Shown: one piece after another, positions 27,272 to 35,443 of the stretch | Layout of the letters: each line of letters opens with the position of its first letter | Numbering within the stretch: the stretch's first letter is position 1 | Assembly: GCF_007992075.1 (NCBI RefSeq) | Contig: NZ_BJZO01000031.1 | Location: 1 to 36,006 of the forward strand | Reading direction: 5' to 3' | Length of the DNA stretch: 36,006 nucleotides | DNA from: Pararhodospirillum oryzae | Lineage (GTDB): Bacteria; Pseudomonadota; Alphaproteobacteria; Rhodospirillales; Rhodospirillaceae | Made by a program: the position numbers and the translations under genes | The notes under the pieces: generated by a model | Seen by the model: only the letters and a program-made list of their open reading frames with translations | Told to the model about the DNA's origin: nothing | Databases searched by the model: none

Positions 27272-28081
27272 TTACAGAAAACCGCCCCCCCAGGCGACCA
27301 TCGCCCGGGCCCATCCGGCCAGGGCTCCGGCGCCGCCCAGGGCCAGCCCCTCCGCCAGGGCGGCCAGAACCAGGGGCAGCCCCAGGGCGAGCCCCCATTC
27401 GGAAACCCGGGTGGGCGACGAGGCCCAGGGCACGGACGCGGTTTCATCAAGCCCCCGCGCGGCCAGCCCGCCTTCCAGGCGTCGGGCGCGCTCGACGGTG
27501 CGCACAAGCAGCCCGCTGGCCAGCCAGGCGAGCGAACGCAACGAACCGCGAAAGCCCTCGTAGCCCAACCGGGCCTGCTGGGCGCGCATCCCCGTGAGCG
27601 CGCTGTCGCCCAGCAAAAAGACCATGCGGTAGGTCAGGATCACGAGATCGGCCAGGACCAGGGGCAGGCCCAGCCGGCGCAACATCCCGATGACCTGCGG
27701 CAGCGGGGTGGTCAAGGCCAGCAGGGCAAGGCAGGCGGTTCCGGCCAGGGCGCGCACGGCGAGGAAGGCGGCGTTCCACGCCCCTTCCTCCGACCACGCC
27801 AGCACAAGCCCCTGATCCCACGCGACCGACACCGCGAGCAGCGGCGCCGACAGGGCCAGGAAGCCCACCGGCGCGGCCATCACCGCCCCCACCACCCGCC
27901 CCGGCACGCCAGCCGGGCCCAGGGCAAGGGCCAGGGCGGCGGGCAACGCCACGCCCGCCCCCCAGGGCGCGGGGGCGGCCAGGGCGACGGCCAGCAGACC
28001 GACGGCCAGACCCACCTTTCCCCCCGCGCCCCGGCGCGCCCAGCGGCCGGTGTGGGCCGCCAGATCGAAGCGGGTGATCAT
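27272..28081 (-). CDS. cbiQ: Cobalt ECF transporter T component CbiQ
   Basis: Transmembrane coupling protein of 269 residues with about five hydrophobic helices and the two EcfT-type Arg motifs that contact the ATPase (around RLEGGLAARGL near residue 215 for the second). Its ATG (28079-28081) overlaps the cbiN stop codon as ATGA, so translation is coupled. CbiO follows after 83 bases. Confidence 0.9.
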   Translation of the reverse strand: MITRFDLAAHTGRWARRGAGGKVGLAVGLLAVALAAPAPWGAGVALPAALALALGPAGVPGRVVGAVMAAPVGFLALSAPLLAVSVAWDQGLVLAWSEEGAWNAAFLAVRALAGTACLALLALTTPLPQVIGMLRRLGLPLVLADLVILTYRMVFLLGDSALTGMRAQQARLGYEGFRGSLRSLAWLASGLLVRTVERARRLEGGLAARGLDETASVPWASSPTRVSEWGLALGLPLVLAALAEGLALGGAGALAGWARAMVAWGGGFL

Positions 28082-28383
28082 TCGTCGCGCGCGCGCCCGG
28101 AACCTTGCGCCTGCCCCCGACGCAGGCCCAGCACGTAGCCGAGCACGCCGGCGCCCAGGCCCGCCTGGAGCGCGAACAGCAGGCTTTCGATTTCCCCGCT
28201 GGGGGGTTCCCACCACGCTTCGGCCCACGGCTGATAGTCGGGGGCGAGTTCGGCGATCACGCCTTCCGCCTCGCCATCGGCGCCCGCGAACTCGGCGGTC
28301 TTCAGGCTGGGCATGAACAGGGGGATCAGCAAAATGCCCACGGCCAGGGCCAGGACAAGGCGGGTATCACGCAAAAAGCTCAT
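28078..28383 (-). CDS. cbiN: Cobalt transporter small subunit CbiN
   Basis: A 101-residue protein with two hydrophobic helices (about 9-25 and 65-85) and a periplasmic loop containing EFAGADGEAE and AELAPDYQPWAEAWWEPPSGEIESLLFALQAGLG, which is typical of CbiN, the accessory subunit that opens CbiM for cobalt. The ATG at 28381-28383 lies 18 bases after cbiM. Confidence 0.93.
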   Translation of the reverse strand: MSFLRDTRLVLALAVGILLIPLFMPSLKTAEFAGADGEAEGVIAELAPDYQPWAEAWWEPPSGEIESLLFALQAGLGAGVLGYVLGLRRGQAQGSGRARDE

Positions 28384-28401
28384 GGAACGGCTCCCCCTGG
28401 C

Positions 28402-29061
28402 TTAGCGGATCACGGCAAGCTGACGCAGCTCGCCGACGTTGTAGCGCGACAGGCGGTTCATGATCGCAACCGTCAGCAGGCCTTCGACAATGGCGAGCGG
28501 CACCTGGGTGACGGCGAACACGCCCAGGAACTTGCCGGCGGCACCCGCCACCCCGCTCACGGGATCCGGGAAAGCCAGGGACAGCTGAAGGGCGGTCACG
28601 CAGTAAGTGGCCAGGTCGGCCAGCGCGGCGGCGGCAAACACCGAAAGCTCAAGCGAGGCGCCGATCCCGCGCAAGGAGCGCCACACCAGCCACCCCACCC
28701 ACGGCCCCGCGATGCCCATGGAAAAAATGTTGGCGCCCAGGGTTGTCAGTCCGCCATGGGCCAGCAACAAGGCCTGGAAAAGCAAAACAATGCTGCACAT
28801 GAAGGTCATGACCGAGGGCCCGAACAGCACCGTTCCCAGGCCCGCCCCGGTGGGGTGGGAGCAGCTTCCGGTGACCGAGGGCATTTTCAGGGCCGACAGC
28901 ACAAAGGTAAACGCGCCCGAGGCGGCCAGCAGCAAGCGGGATTCGGGATGCTCGCGCACCGTGCGCACCACCTTGACGGCGCCCACGATCACGAAGGGCG
29001 CGGCCGCGGCCGCCCAGGCGGCGGCGTGCAGCGGCGGCAAGTAGCCTTCCATGATATGCAT
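28402..29061 (-). CDS. cbiM: Cobalt transporter substrate-binding subunit CbiM
   Basis: S-component of the ECF cobalt transporter, 219 residues. It begins MHIMEGYLP, as CbiM proteins do: the N-terminal Met-His pair forms part of the metal site and must not be extended, which fixes the start at 29059-29061. Further metal ligands appear in [12 protein letters not shown]. The ribosome site GGGAG is inside a hairpin (29072-29092) that can hide it. The gene is first in cbiMNQO, behind a cobalamin riboswitch, so cobalt uptake should fall when B12 is abundant. Confidence 0.95.
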   Translation of the reverse strand: MHIMEGYLPPLHAAAWAAAAAPFVIVGAVKVVRTVREHPESRLLLAASGAFTFVLSALKMPSVTGSCSHPTGAGLGTVLFGPSVMTFMCSIVLLFQALLLAHGGLTTLGANIFSMGIAGPWVGWLVWRSLRGIGASLELSVFAAAALADLATYCVTALQLSLAFPDPVSGVAGAAGKFLGVFAVTQVPLAIVEGLLTVAIMNRLSRYNVGELRQLAVIR

Positions 29062-29071
29062 GATAAGGAAT

Positions 29072-29092
29072 TCTCCCTGGCAATCCGGGAGA
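29072..29092 (-). promoter_or_regulatory. Hairpin masking the cbiM ribosome site
   Basis: In the mRNA, UCUCCC (29087-29092) pairs with GGGAGA (29072-29077) around a 9-base loop. The 3' arm contains GGGAG, the only purine-rich site near the cbiM ATG. This is a likely output element for the cobalamin riboswitch that lies 116 bases upstream; how B12 binding reaches it is not visible. Confidence 0.55.
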
Positions 29093-29207
29093 CAAGGGAG
29101 AGACGATGGGGGGGGAAAGGCCAGCCGAGCCCCCTGGCCAACGCCGGCCGGGGCCTGATCGATCCCGCTCCACCGGGACACCCCGCCCGGAGGATAAAGC
29201 ACGGAAC

Positions 29208-29405
29208 GGAAACGGCAGGTCTCCTGACTCGCGGGTCGAGGCAAGGCCGCCAGCCTTCCCGGTCCGGCTTTGGGACCAGTGGCATCAAGGGCGGGCTCGC
29301 TCACCGCTTACAGTTGCGGGGGCAGTCGCGGCTTTGGCCCCGGAGGGCCGCACCGACGTTCCCTTTTAATCCCCACCTCCCAAGGGCGGCGGGGAACCTG
29401 TTTCC
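29208..29405 (-). promoter_or_regulatory. Cobalamin riboswitch upstream of cbiMNQO
   Basis: Read on the minus strand: P1 5' strand GGAAACAGGT (29396-29405), then AAAAGGGAACGTCGGTGC, CGACTGCCCCCGCAACTGTA, AGCGG, and the B12 box GAGTCAGGAGACCTGCC (29214-29230), with P1 closing on ACCTGCCGTTTCC. All the conserved blocks of the B12 riboswitch are in order over about 198 bases. It controls cobalt uptake, which feeds cobalamin synthesis. Confidence 0.96.
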
Positions 29406-29599
29406 TTAAAACGCGCAGAACGATAGGCACCCGGCCGGCTCGTCGTCAAGCGAAAGACAGGAGCGAAGCGCCCCCGTTTCCCGTCCCCACGGCGCAGGGC
29501 AGCCTATTGGTTTTATTACACCGCAACCAGTCGCCTCCTGGCTTTCATCCGGAGGCAACGCCAAAAGCCGGACCTCCCCCCCAACCAGGAAAATTCCCC
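29406..29599. other. Region between recJ and the riboswitch
   Basis: About 194 bases with no gene. A 6-bp inverted repeat GCCTCC/GGAGGC (29533-29538 and 29551-29556) lies past the recJ stop and may weakly end it. An AT-rich patch GTAATAAAACC on the minus strand (about 29505-29520) may hold the -10 of the riboswitch promoter; I find no good -35. Confidence 0.45.
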
Positions 29600-31411
29600 T
29601 CAAGAAGGCGCCCGCGCCACGTCCTCGATCAGGAACTGAACCCCGTCGCGCCCCTGCCAGGTGTCGGCGCGGATCTGCCCCGCCACGTGCACGGGCACGG
29701 AGCCGGCGGACAACAAGGCATGGCCGATCTCGGAATCGGCGGCGCGAAACGCCATCCCCTTCAGCGATCCGCCCCCCACGCCCCCGAGGATGCAGCGCAC
29801 ATGCCCGGTTCCCACCACGTCGGCGCGGATCACCCGCACCCCGGGCAGCGCGAACACCGGGTCGGGGTTCCCGGCGCCAAAGGGGCCGGCCTGGTCCAGG
29901 GCGCGGACCAGATCGGGCGTGACGCCTTTCACATCCAGAAGGCCATCCAGATCCAGCCGGGATTCCAGCATGTCCTCCCCCTTCTGGGCCAGCAGCCCTT
30001 CCCCCAAGAAAGCGCGAAAAGCGGGCAAGGCCGCCTCGGTCACGGTGAAGCCGGCGGCCATGGCATGCCCGCCCCCGGCCTCCAGCAAGCCCGCCTCGCG
30101 GGCCGCGATCACCGCGCGCCCCAGGTCAAGGCCGGTCACCGACCGCCCCGACCCCTTGGCCAGGCCTCCTTCCAGGGCGACCACGCACGCCGGCAGGCCG
30201 TAGCGTTCCTTCAGGCGGCTGGCCACGATGCCCAGCACGCCCGGGTGCCAGTCGCGCCCGACCACGAACACCAGCGGCACGTCGGCGGGAGGAGCACTTT
30301 CGGCCTGCTCGATGGCCTGGGCCAGCACCTCGGCCTCGATATCCTTGCGCGCGGCGTTCCAGGCATCCAGATGGCGGGCCATCTCCAGGCAGGCCACGGG
30401 ATCGTCGGAGGCCAGCAAGGCCGAGCCCATGCCCGCTTCCCCCACCCGTCCGCCGGCATTGACCCGGGGGCCCAGCAGGAACCCCAGGTGAAAAGCGTTC
30501 ATGGCCTCGCTCACCCGCGCCACCTCGGCCAGGGCGTTGAGGCCGGGGTTGCCCCGGCGGGCGATCACCTTCAGCCCCTGGCGCACCAGGGCGCGGTTGA
30601 CCCCGACCAGGGGCACCATGTCGCACACCGTGCCCAGGGCGACCAGATCCAGCAAGGTCATCAAGTCCGGCGGCGCGCGGCCCGCTTTTTCGAACCAGCC
30701 GGCGTCCCGCAAGGCCCGGTTGACCCCCACGATCAGCAGGAAGGCAACCCCCACCGCCGCCAGATGGCGGTGCGGGCTGGTTTCATCCAGGCGCTTGGGA
30801 TTGATGACCGCCAGCGCCTCGGGCAAGGCGGCGCGCGCTTCGTGGTGGTCGCACACGATGATTTCCAGGCCGGCGGCCCGGGCCTCGGCCAGGGGCTCGA
30901 AGGCACTGATCCCGCAATCCACCGTGATCACCACCGTGGCCCCGGCCTCTTGCAGGCGCAACAGGGCCGGGGTGTTGGGGCCATAGCCTTCTTCCAGGCG
31001 ATCGGGAATGTGCACCCGCACCGGCACGCCAAGGTCCCTGAAAAACCGGTGCAACAGCGCGGTCGAGGTGGCGCCGTCCACGTCGTAGTCCCCGAACACG
31101 CCCAGGGTCTCGCCCGCCTGCACCACGGCCGCGAGGCGGGCCACCGCCCGGTCCATGTCGCGCAGGTGGGCGGGGTCGGGCAGCAGGGCGCGCAAGGTGG
31201 GATCAAGATGGACGGGCGCGCTTTCCACCGTGACGCCGCGCCCGGCCAGGACACGCCCCAGCACCTCGGGCACGCCCAGGCGCTGGCTGATGGCCAGGGC
31301 CTGGCGCTCGTCCCCCGGACGGCGCACCCAACGCCGCCCGCCCACCGACCGGGTCACGCCCAGCATCGCCTCGGGGGACTCTCCTTGGGGGGGCGTTCTT
31401 GCCTCCGTCAT
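29600..31411 (-). CDS. recJ: Single-stranded-DNA exonuclease RecJ
   Basis: 5'-3' single-strand exonuclease of the DHH family, 603 residues, used in recombination and mismatch repair. The catalytic motifs are intact: GDYDVDG at 107-113, VDCGIS, CDHHEA with DHH at 188-190, GPRVNAGGR, and the DHHA1 motif GGGHAMAAGF. The ATG at 31409-31411 lies 9 bases after the glpX-like stop, and its ribosome site AGGGG overlaps that stop, so translation is coupled. It is the last gene of a run hom, glpX-like, recJ that is common in alphaproteobacteria. Confidence 0.95.
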   Translation of the reverse strand: MTEARTPPQGESPEAMLGVTRSVGGRRWVRRPGDERQALAISQRLGVPEVLGRVLAGRGVTVESAPVHLDPTLRALLPDPAHLRDMDRAVARLAAVVQAGETLGVFGDYDVDGATSTALLHRFFRDLGVPVRVHIPDRLEEGYGPNTPALLRLQEAGATVVITVDCGISAFEPLAEARAAGLEIIVCDHHEARAALPEALAVINPKRLDETSPHRHLAAVGVAFLLIVGVNRALRDAGWFEKAGRAPPDLMTLLDLVALGTVCDMVPLVGVNRALVRQGLKVIARRGNPGLNALAEVARVSEAMNAFHLGFLLGPRVNAGGRVGEAGMGSALLASDDPVACLEMARHLDAWNAARKDIEAEVLAQAIEQAESAPPADVPLVFVVGRDWHPGVLGIVASRLKERYGLPACVVALEGGLAKGSGRSVTGLDLGRAVIAAREAGLLEAGGGHAMAAGFTVTEAALPAFRAFLGEGLLAQKGEDMLESRLDLDGLLDVKGVTPDLVRALDQAGPFGAGNPDPVFALPGVRVIRADVVGTGHVRCILGGVGGGSLKGMAFRAADSEIGHALLSAGSVPVHVAGQIRADTWQGRDGVQFLIEDVARAPS

Positions 31412-31420
31412 GACGGGCCC

Positions 31421-32467
31421 CTAAAGCGCGTCGGGGGTGGTTTCGTGGCGGTGCTCGTGGCGGGCATCGTAGCGCGCGTCGTGGCGCAGATCGTGGCGGG
31501 TGTCGATCAGGCGAATGGACCGCGTCCGTGAGCGCATCACCAAGGTGCACGAACGCGCGCTGTCGGCATGCAGCCGCACGCCGCGCAGCAAGGCGCCGTC
31601 GGTCACCCCGGTGGCGGCGAACATGGCCTCGCCCGGCACCAGATCGTCCATTTCCAGCAGGCGGCCCGGTTCGTGGCCGGCGGCGCGCAAGGCCAGCTTT
31701 TCGCTATCCGTGCGCGCCATCAGGCGGCCTTGCATGAAGCCGCCCAGGCACCGCAGCCCGGCGGCGGCCAGCACGCCCTCGGCGGCCCCGCCCGAGCCCA
31801 GGTACATGTCCACCCCGGTTTCGGGCAGACCCACGGCGATGACGCCCGACACGTCGCCATCGGAAATCAAGGTAATCCGCGCGCCCACCGCGCGCAGGCG
31901 TTCCACCACCGCTTCGTTGCGCGGCCGGTCGAGCACGCACACCAGCAGCGACGACACCGGCACGCCCCGCTGGGCGGCCAGGGCGCGGGCGTTTTCGTCC
32001 GCGTCGGCTTCCAGGCTCACGGTCCCCGGTGGCACCCCGGGCCCGACGGCGATTTTTTCCATGTAGATCGGGGGCACGGACAGCAGGCCGCCCTTGGGCG
32101 CCAGGGCCATGCAGGCGGTGGCGTTGGGGGCGCCCATGGCGCAGATGGTGCCGCCTTCCAGGGGAGTCACGCCCACGTCGATGGCCGGACCGTTGCCATC
32201 GCCCACCGCCTCGCCCAGGCGAAACAGGCCGTCCTCGGGATCGGCCGAGGGTCCCACGGCGATCACGCCGGCCATGGGCACGGCGGTGAGGGCCTCGCGC
32301 ATGGCCGCGGTCGCGGCCAGATCGGCGGCGCGCTCGTCGCCCCGGCCCATGTGACGGGCGGCGGCGATGGCGGCGGCTTCGGTGACGCGGGCCACGTCCA
32401 AGGCCAGGTTGCGGTCAAGGGCGGCGGTCAGGGCGGCATCGTTGCGGAAACTGGCGGGAGCCGACAC
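31421..32467 (-). CDS. GlpX-family protein lacking key catalytic residues
   Basis: A 348-residue homologue of class II fructose-1,6-bisphosphatase (GlpX). Much of the fold is recognisable: RVTEAAAIAAARHMGRGDERAAD, YMEKIAVGPG, TLISDGDVSGVIAVGLPETGVDMYLGSGGAAEG and MFAATGVTDG. But the usual GEGE/RDEAPML block is replaced by GPSADPEDGLF, so the residue matching E. coli Glu57 is Pro73, and the DP-L/I-EGT loop reads TPLEGGT, so Asp85 becomes Thr101 with an extra glycine. The matches to Asp33 and Glu213 are kept. The last 25 residues are His/Arg-rich (RHDLRHDARYDARHEHRHE). The GTG at 32465-32467 is chosen because AAAGGAG lies eight bases upstream. It follows hom and is coupled to recJ. It may be an inactive paralogue or have a changed substrate; I cannot decide. 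Confidence 0.85.
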   Translation of the reverse strand: MSAPASFRNDAALTAALDRNLALDVARVTEAAAIAAARHMGRGDERAADLAATAAMREALTAVPMAGVIAVGPSADPEDGLFRLGEAVGDGNGPAIDVGVTPLEGGTICAMGAPNATACMALAPKGGLLSVPPIYMEKIAVGPGVPPGTVSLEADADENARALAAQRGVPVSSLLVCVLDRPRNEAVVERLRAVGARITLISDGDVSGVIAVGLPETGVDMYLGSGGAAEGVLAAAGLRCLGGFMQGRLMARTDSEKLALRAAGHEPGRLLEMDDLVPGEAMFAATGVTDGALLRGVRLHADSARSCTLVMRSRTRSIRLIDTRHDLRHDARYDARHEHRHETTPDAL

Positions 32468-32698
32468 GGGGGGGAACTCCTTTGCGGGAACACGAAAACC
32501 AGGAAACGGCGCCGGTCGGTCTCCCCCCCTTCCGACCTCGCCGGACAGCATACCCGTCCGGTGCCGCCTTGAGTACAACAAAAAGGCTGTAACACACCAA
32601 AACCAGGAAACGCGGGGGTCAGGGGGAAGGACTGCCCCCGGGCGCCACCGGGAGCTTCCCGCCCCCTCGCGGCACCACCGTTTCCCCGTTCATGAACC

Positions 32699-32736
32699 GG
32701 ATCGCCCCCCGAAGCCGGTTTACAACCGGGCGATCC
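32699..32736 (-). promoter_or_regulatory. Nested hairpin over the hom stop codon
   Basis: Outer arms GGATCGCCC (32699-32707) and GGGCGATCC (32728-32736), and inner arms CCGGTT and AACCGG around a 3-base centre, form a long hairpin that spans the hom TAA stop. No T-run follows, so it is more likely a stability or attenuation element than a terminator. A perfect GTTCATGAAC palindrome (32688-32697) lies just beyond it. Confidence 0.5.
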
Positions 32737-34030
32737 GGATGACGCGCGGCGGCTCGACCATGGTGGACAAGGTGGCAATCCGCGCGATGGCCCGCTTGAG
32801 CACCTCTTCCTCGGTGTCGTGCACGATCATGACCACGGGCACGCACTCGCCGGGATCGCGGCCGTGCTGGAGGATGGATTCCATCGAAACCCGTTCCTCG
32901 CGCAGGATGTCGGCCACCTCGGCGAAGACACCGGGGCGGTCCAGCACCATGAGGCGGACATAATAGCGCTCGGGCCGGCTGCCGGGCGTGGCGGCGGTGC
33001 CGGCCTGGGTCAGCCCCTCCACCGGAACCCCGAGAACCGGCACCTGGTGCCCGCGCGCGAGATCGACGAGATCGGCGACCACGGCCGAAGCGGTGGGCCC
33101 GGCTCCGGCCCCCCGGCCCTGGAACACCGACCGGCCAACGATGTCGCCCTCGGTCACCACCGCGTTGTAGACCCCCTCGACATGAGCCAGCGGGGCATCC
33201 AGGGGCACCATGACCGGGGCCACGCGCGCGTCGATGCCATCGCCCAGGCGCTCGCCCGAGGCCAGCAGCTTGATCCGGTAGCCCAGCTCGCCGGCGAACC
33301 GGATATCCAGGGCCGATACGTGACGGATGCCCTGCACCGACACCGCCGCCAGGTCCACGGGGGCGCCGAAGGCCAGGCTGACCAGCAAGGCCAGCTTGTG
33401 GGCGGCGTCGATCCCGTCGATATCGAAGGTCGGATCGGCCTCGGCGTAGCCCAGGGCCTGGGCCTCGCTCAACACGGATTCGAAATCCCGCCCGGTTTCG
33501 CGCATCGTCGTGAGGATGTAATTGCACGTCCCGTTGAGGATGCCCTGAACCGAGCGGATCTCGTTCGCGGCCAGCCCCTCGCGCAGGGCCTTGATGATCG
33601 GGATGCCCCCGGCCACCGCCGCTTCGTACAACAGGCCCACGCCCGCGCGCTCGGCCCGGGCCGCCAGCTCGGTGCCGTGGTGGGCGAGCAGCGCCTTGTT
33701 GGCCGTCACCACGTGCCGGCCGGCGTCCAGGGCCGCCTCGACCACCTGGCGCGCGGCCCCCTCGGCCCCGCCGATCAGTTCGACGATCACGTCGGCGCCC
33801 GAGTCCCGGGCCATGGCCACCGGATCGTCGAACCACGTGTAGGCCGACAAATCCACGCCCCGGTCCCGGGTGCGGTCGCGCGCCGACACGGCGGTGACGA
33901 CAACGGGACGGCCGGCCCGCCGGGCAATCAAGGTGGCCTGATCGCTCAGCACCCGCAAGGTGCCGGCGCCAACGGTACCCAGCCCGGCAATGGCGACGTG
34001 AAGGGCAGCGGATTTATGGGGGTCGTTCAT
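32720..34030 (-). CDS. hom: Homoserine dehydrogenase
   Basis: NAD(P)-dependent enzyme reducing aspartate semialdehyde to homoserine, for threonine, methionine and isoleucine; 436 residues. The N-terminal nucleotide-binding motif is GLGTVGAG (16-23). The catalytic core has NGTCNYILTTM, EADPTFDIDGIDAAHKLALL with the substrate-binding Asp and catalytic Lys. A C-terminal ACT domain (about 350-430) probably gives feedback control by an amino acid. The ATG at 34028-34030 lies 31 bases after the aminotransferase stop. A 252-base gap follows before the glpX-like gene, with a hairpin over the stop. Confidence 0.95.
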   Translation of the reverse strand: MNDPHKSAALHVAIAGLGTVGAGTLRVLSDQATLIARRAGRPVVVTAVSARDRTRDRGVDLSAYTWFDDPVAMARDSGADVIVELIGGAEGAARQVVEAALDAGRHVVTANKALLAHHGTELAARAERAGVGLLYEAAVAGGIPIIKALREGLAANEIRSVQGILNGTCNYILTTMRETGRDFESVLSEAQALGYAEADPTFDIDGIDAAHKLALLVSLAFGAPVDLAAVSVQGIRHVSALDIRFAGELGYRIKLLASGERLGDGIDARVAPVMVPLDAPLAHVEGVYNAVVTEGDIVGRSVFQGRGAGAGPTASAVVADLVDLARGHQVPVLGVPVEGLTQAGTAATPGSRPERYYVRLMVLDRPGVFAEVADILREERVSMESILQHGRDPGECVPVVMIVHDTEEEVLKRAIARIATLSTMVEPPRVIRIARL

Positions 34031-34061
34031 GCGTGGATCCGTCTCGTTTTGTTTCTGGCCG

Positions 34062-35297
34062 TCAGGCAGCCCCGGAGGACGGCTCGTCCGCCGTCACGGA
34101 AGCGCCCGCCGATGCCATGAAGGCCTTGATGTTGCGCACCGCCTGCCGGATGCGATGGCGGTTTTCGACCAGGGCAATCCGCACATGGTCGTCGCCATGC
34201 TCGCCGAACCCAACCCCGGGGCTGACCGCGACCTTGGCCTCGGCCATCAGGAGCTTCGAAAAAGCCAGCGAGCCCAGGTGCTCGAACGGCTTGGGGATCG
34301 GCGCCCAGGCGAACATGGTCGCGGGCGGCGACGGCACGTCCCACCCGGCTTGCGCCAGCCCCTCGATCAGCACGTCGCGCCGGTTGCGGTACAGCGTGCG
34401 GATTTCGTCGACGCAGTCCTGCGGCCCGTTGAGCGCGGCGGTCGCGGCCACCTGAATGGGCGTGAACGCGCCGTAGTCGAGGTACGACTTGATGCGCGTC
34501 AGGGCCCCGATCAGATGCCGGTTGCCGGCCGCGAAGCCGATGCGCCAGCCGGGCATGTTGTAGGTCTTGGACAGCGACGTGAATTCAATGCAGATGTCGC
34601 GCGCGCCCGGCACCTGCAACACCGACGGCGGCGGTTCGTCGCCAAAGTAAATTTCGGCATAGGCGAGATCGGACAGGATCCAGATCTTATGGAAGCGGCA
34701 GAAATCCACCACCTGCCCATAGAAATCCAGATCCGCCACATAGGCCGTGGGGTTCGACGGGAAGTTGAGCAGCACCGCCATCGGCTTGGGCACCGAGTGC
34801 TGCACGCCGCGTTCCAGCGCTTCCAGGAACTCAGGGCCGGGGCGGGCCGGGATGTGACGCACCGAGCCGCCCGCGATGATGAAGCCAAAGGCGTGGATCG
34901 GGTAGCTGGGATTGGGCGCCAGCACCACGTCGCCGGGGCTGGTGATGGCCTGGGCCAGGTTGGCCAGGCCTTCCTTGGAACCCAGGGTGACGATGCACTC
35001 GGTTTCGGGGTCCAGCTCGACATTGAACCGGCGCGCGTAATAGGCGGCCAGGGCCTTGCGCAGTCCGGGAATGCCGCGCGACATCGAATAGCGATGCGCG
35101 CGCGGGTTGGCCGCCGCCTCGCACAGCTTGTCGATGATATGCTTGGGCGTGGGCTGATCCGGGTTGCCCATGCCAAGGTCAATGATGTCCTCTCCGGCGG
35201 CCCGTGCCTGGGCCTTCATCGCGTTCACTTCGGCGAAGACGTAGGGCGGCAGGCGCTTGATCCGGTAGAACTCTGGGTGCATGGTCCTTGGGTCCAT
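34062..35297 (-). CDS. alaC: AlaC-like aminotransferase (class I/II)
   Basis: PLP-dependent aminotransferase of 411 residues (406 if started at 35282). It opens RIKRLPPYVFAEVN, and contains DLGMGNPDQPTP, and the PLP-lysine motif SLSKTYNMPGWRIGF. This group is close to E. coli AlaC and is often annotated as LL-diaminopimelate aminotransferase; the alpha members upstream of hom are usually alanine/glutamate-pyruvate aminotransferases. The choice between ATG at 35295-35297 and 35280-35282 is open because neither has a good ribosome site. Placed before hom, it may serve amino acid synthesis from the aspartate/pyruvate pool. Confidence 0.85.
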   Translation of the reverse strand: MDPRTMHPEFYRIKRLPPYVFAEVNAMKAQARAAGEDIIDLGMGNPDQPTPKHIIDKLCEAAANPRAHRYSMSRGIPGLRKALAAYYARRFNVELDPETECIVTLGSKEGLANLAQAITSPGDVVLAPNPSYPIHAFGFIIAGGSVRHIPARPGPEFLEALERGVQHSVPKPMAVLLNFPSNPTAYVADLDFYGQVVDFCRFHKIWILSDLAYAEIYFGDEPPPSVLQVPGARDICIEFTSLSKTYNMPGWRIGFAAGNRHLIGALTRIKSYLDYGAFTPIQVAATAALNGPQDCVDEIRTLYRNRRDVLIEGLAQAGWDVPSPPATMFAWAPIPKPFEHLGSLAFSKLLMAEAKVAVSPGVGFGEHGDDHVRIALVENRHRIRQAVRNIKAFMASAGASVTADEPSSGAA

Positions 35298-35443
35298 CAG
35301 GAAAGGGGTCCCGTTGTACCCCGACGCGCCCTTGCGCGCGAGACCGAAAACGGGACCGGACACGGGAGGCGGGTGGCGGACCGGGCCAGGGCTCCCGCAC
35401 CCCCGGACCGGAGGACGTCCGGCGGGGGAAGCCGGCGTCAACC

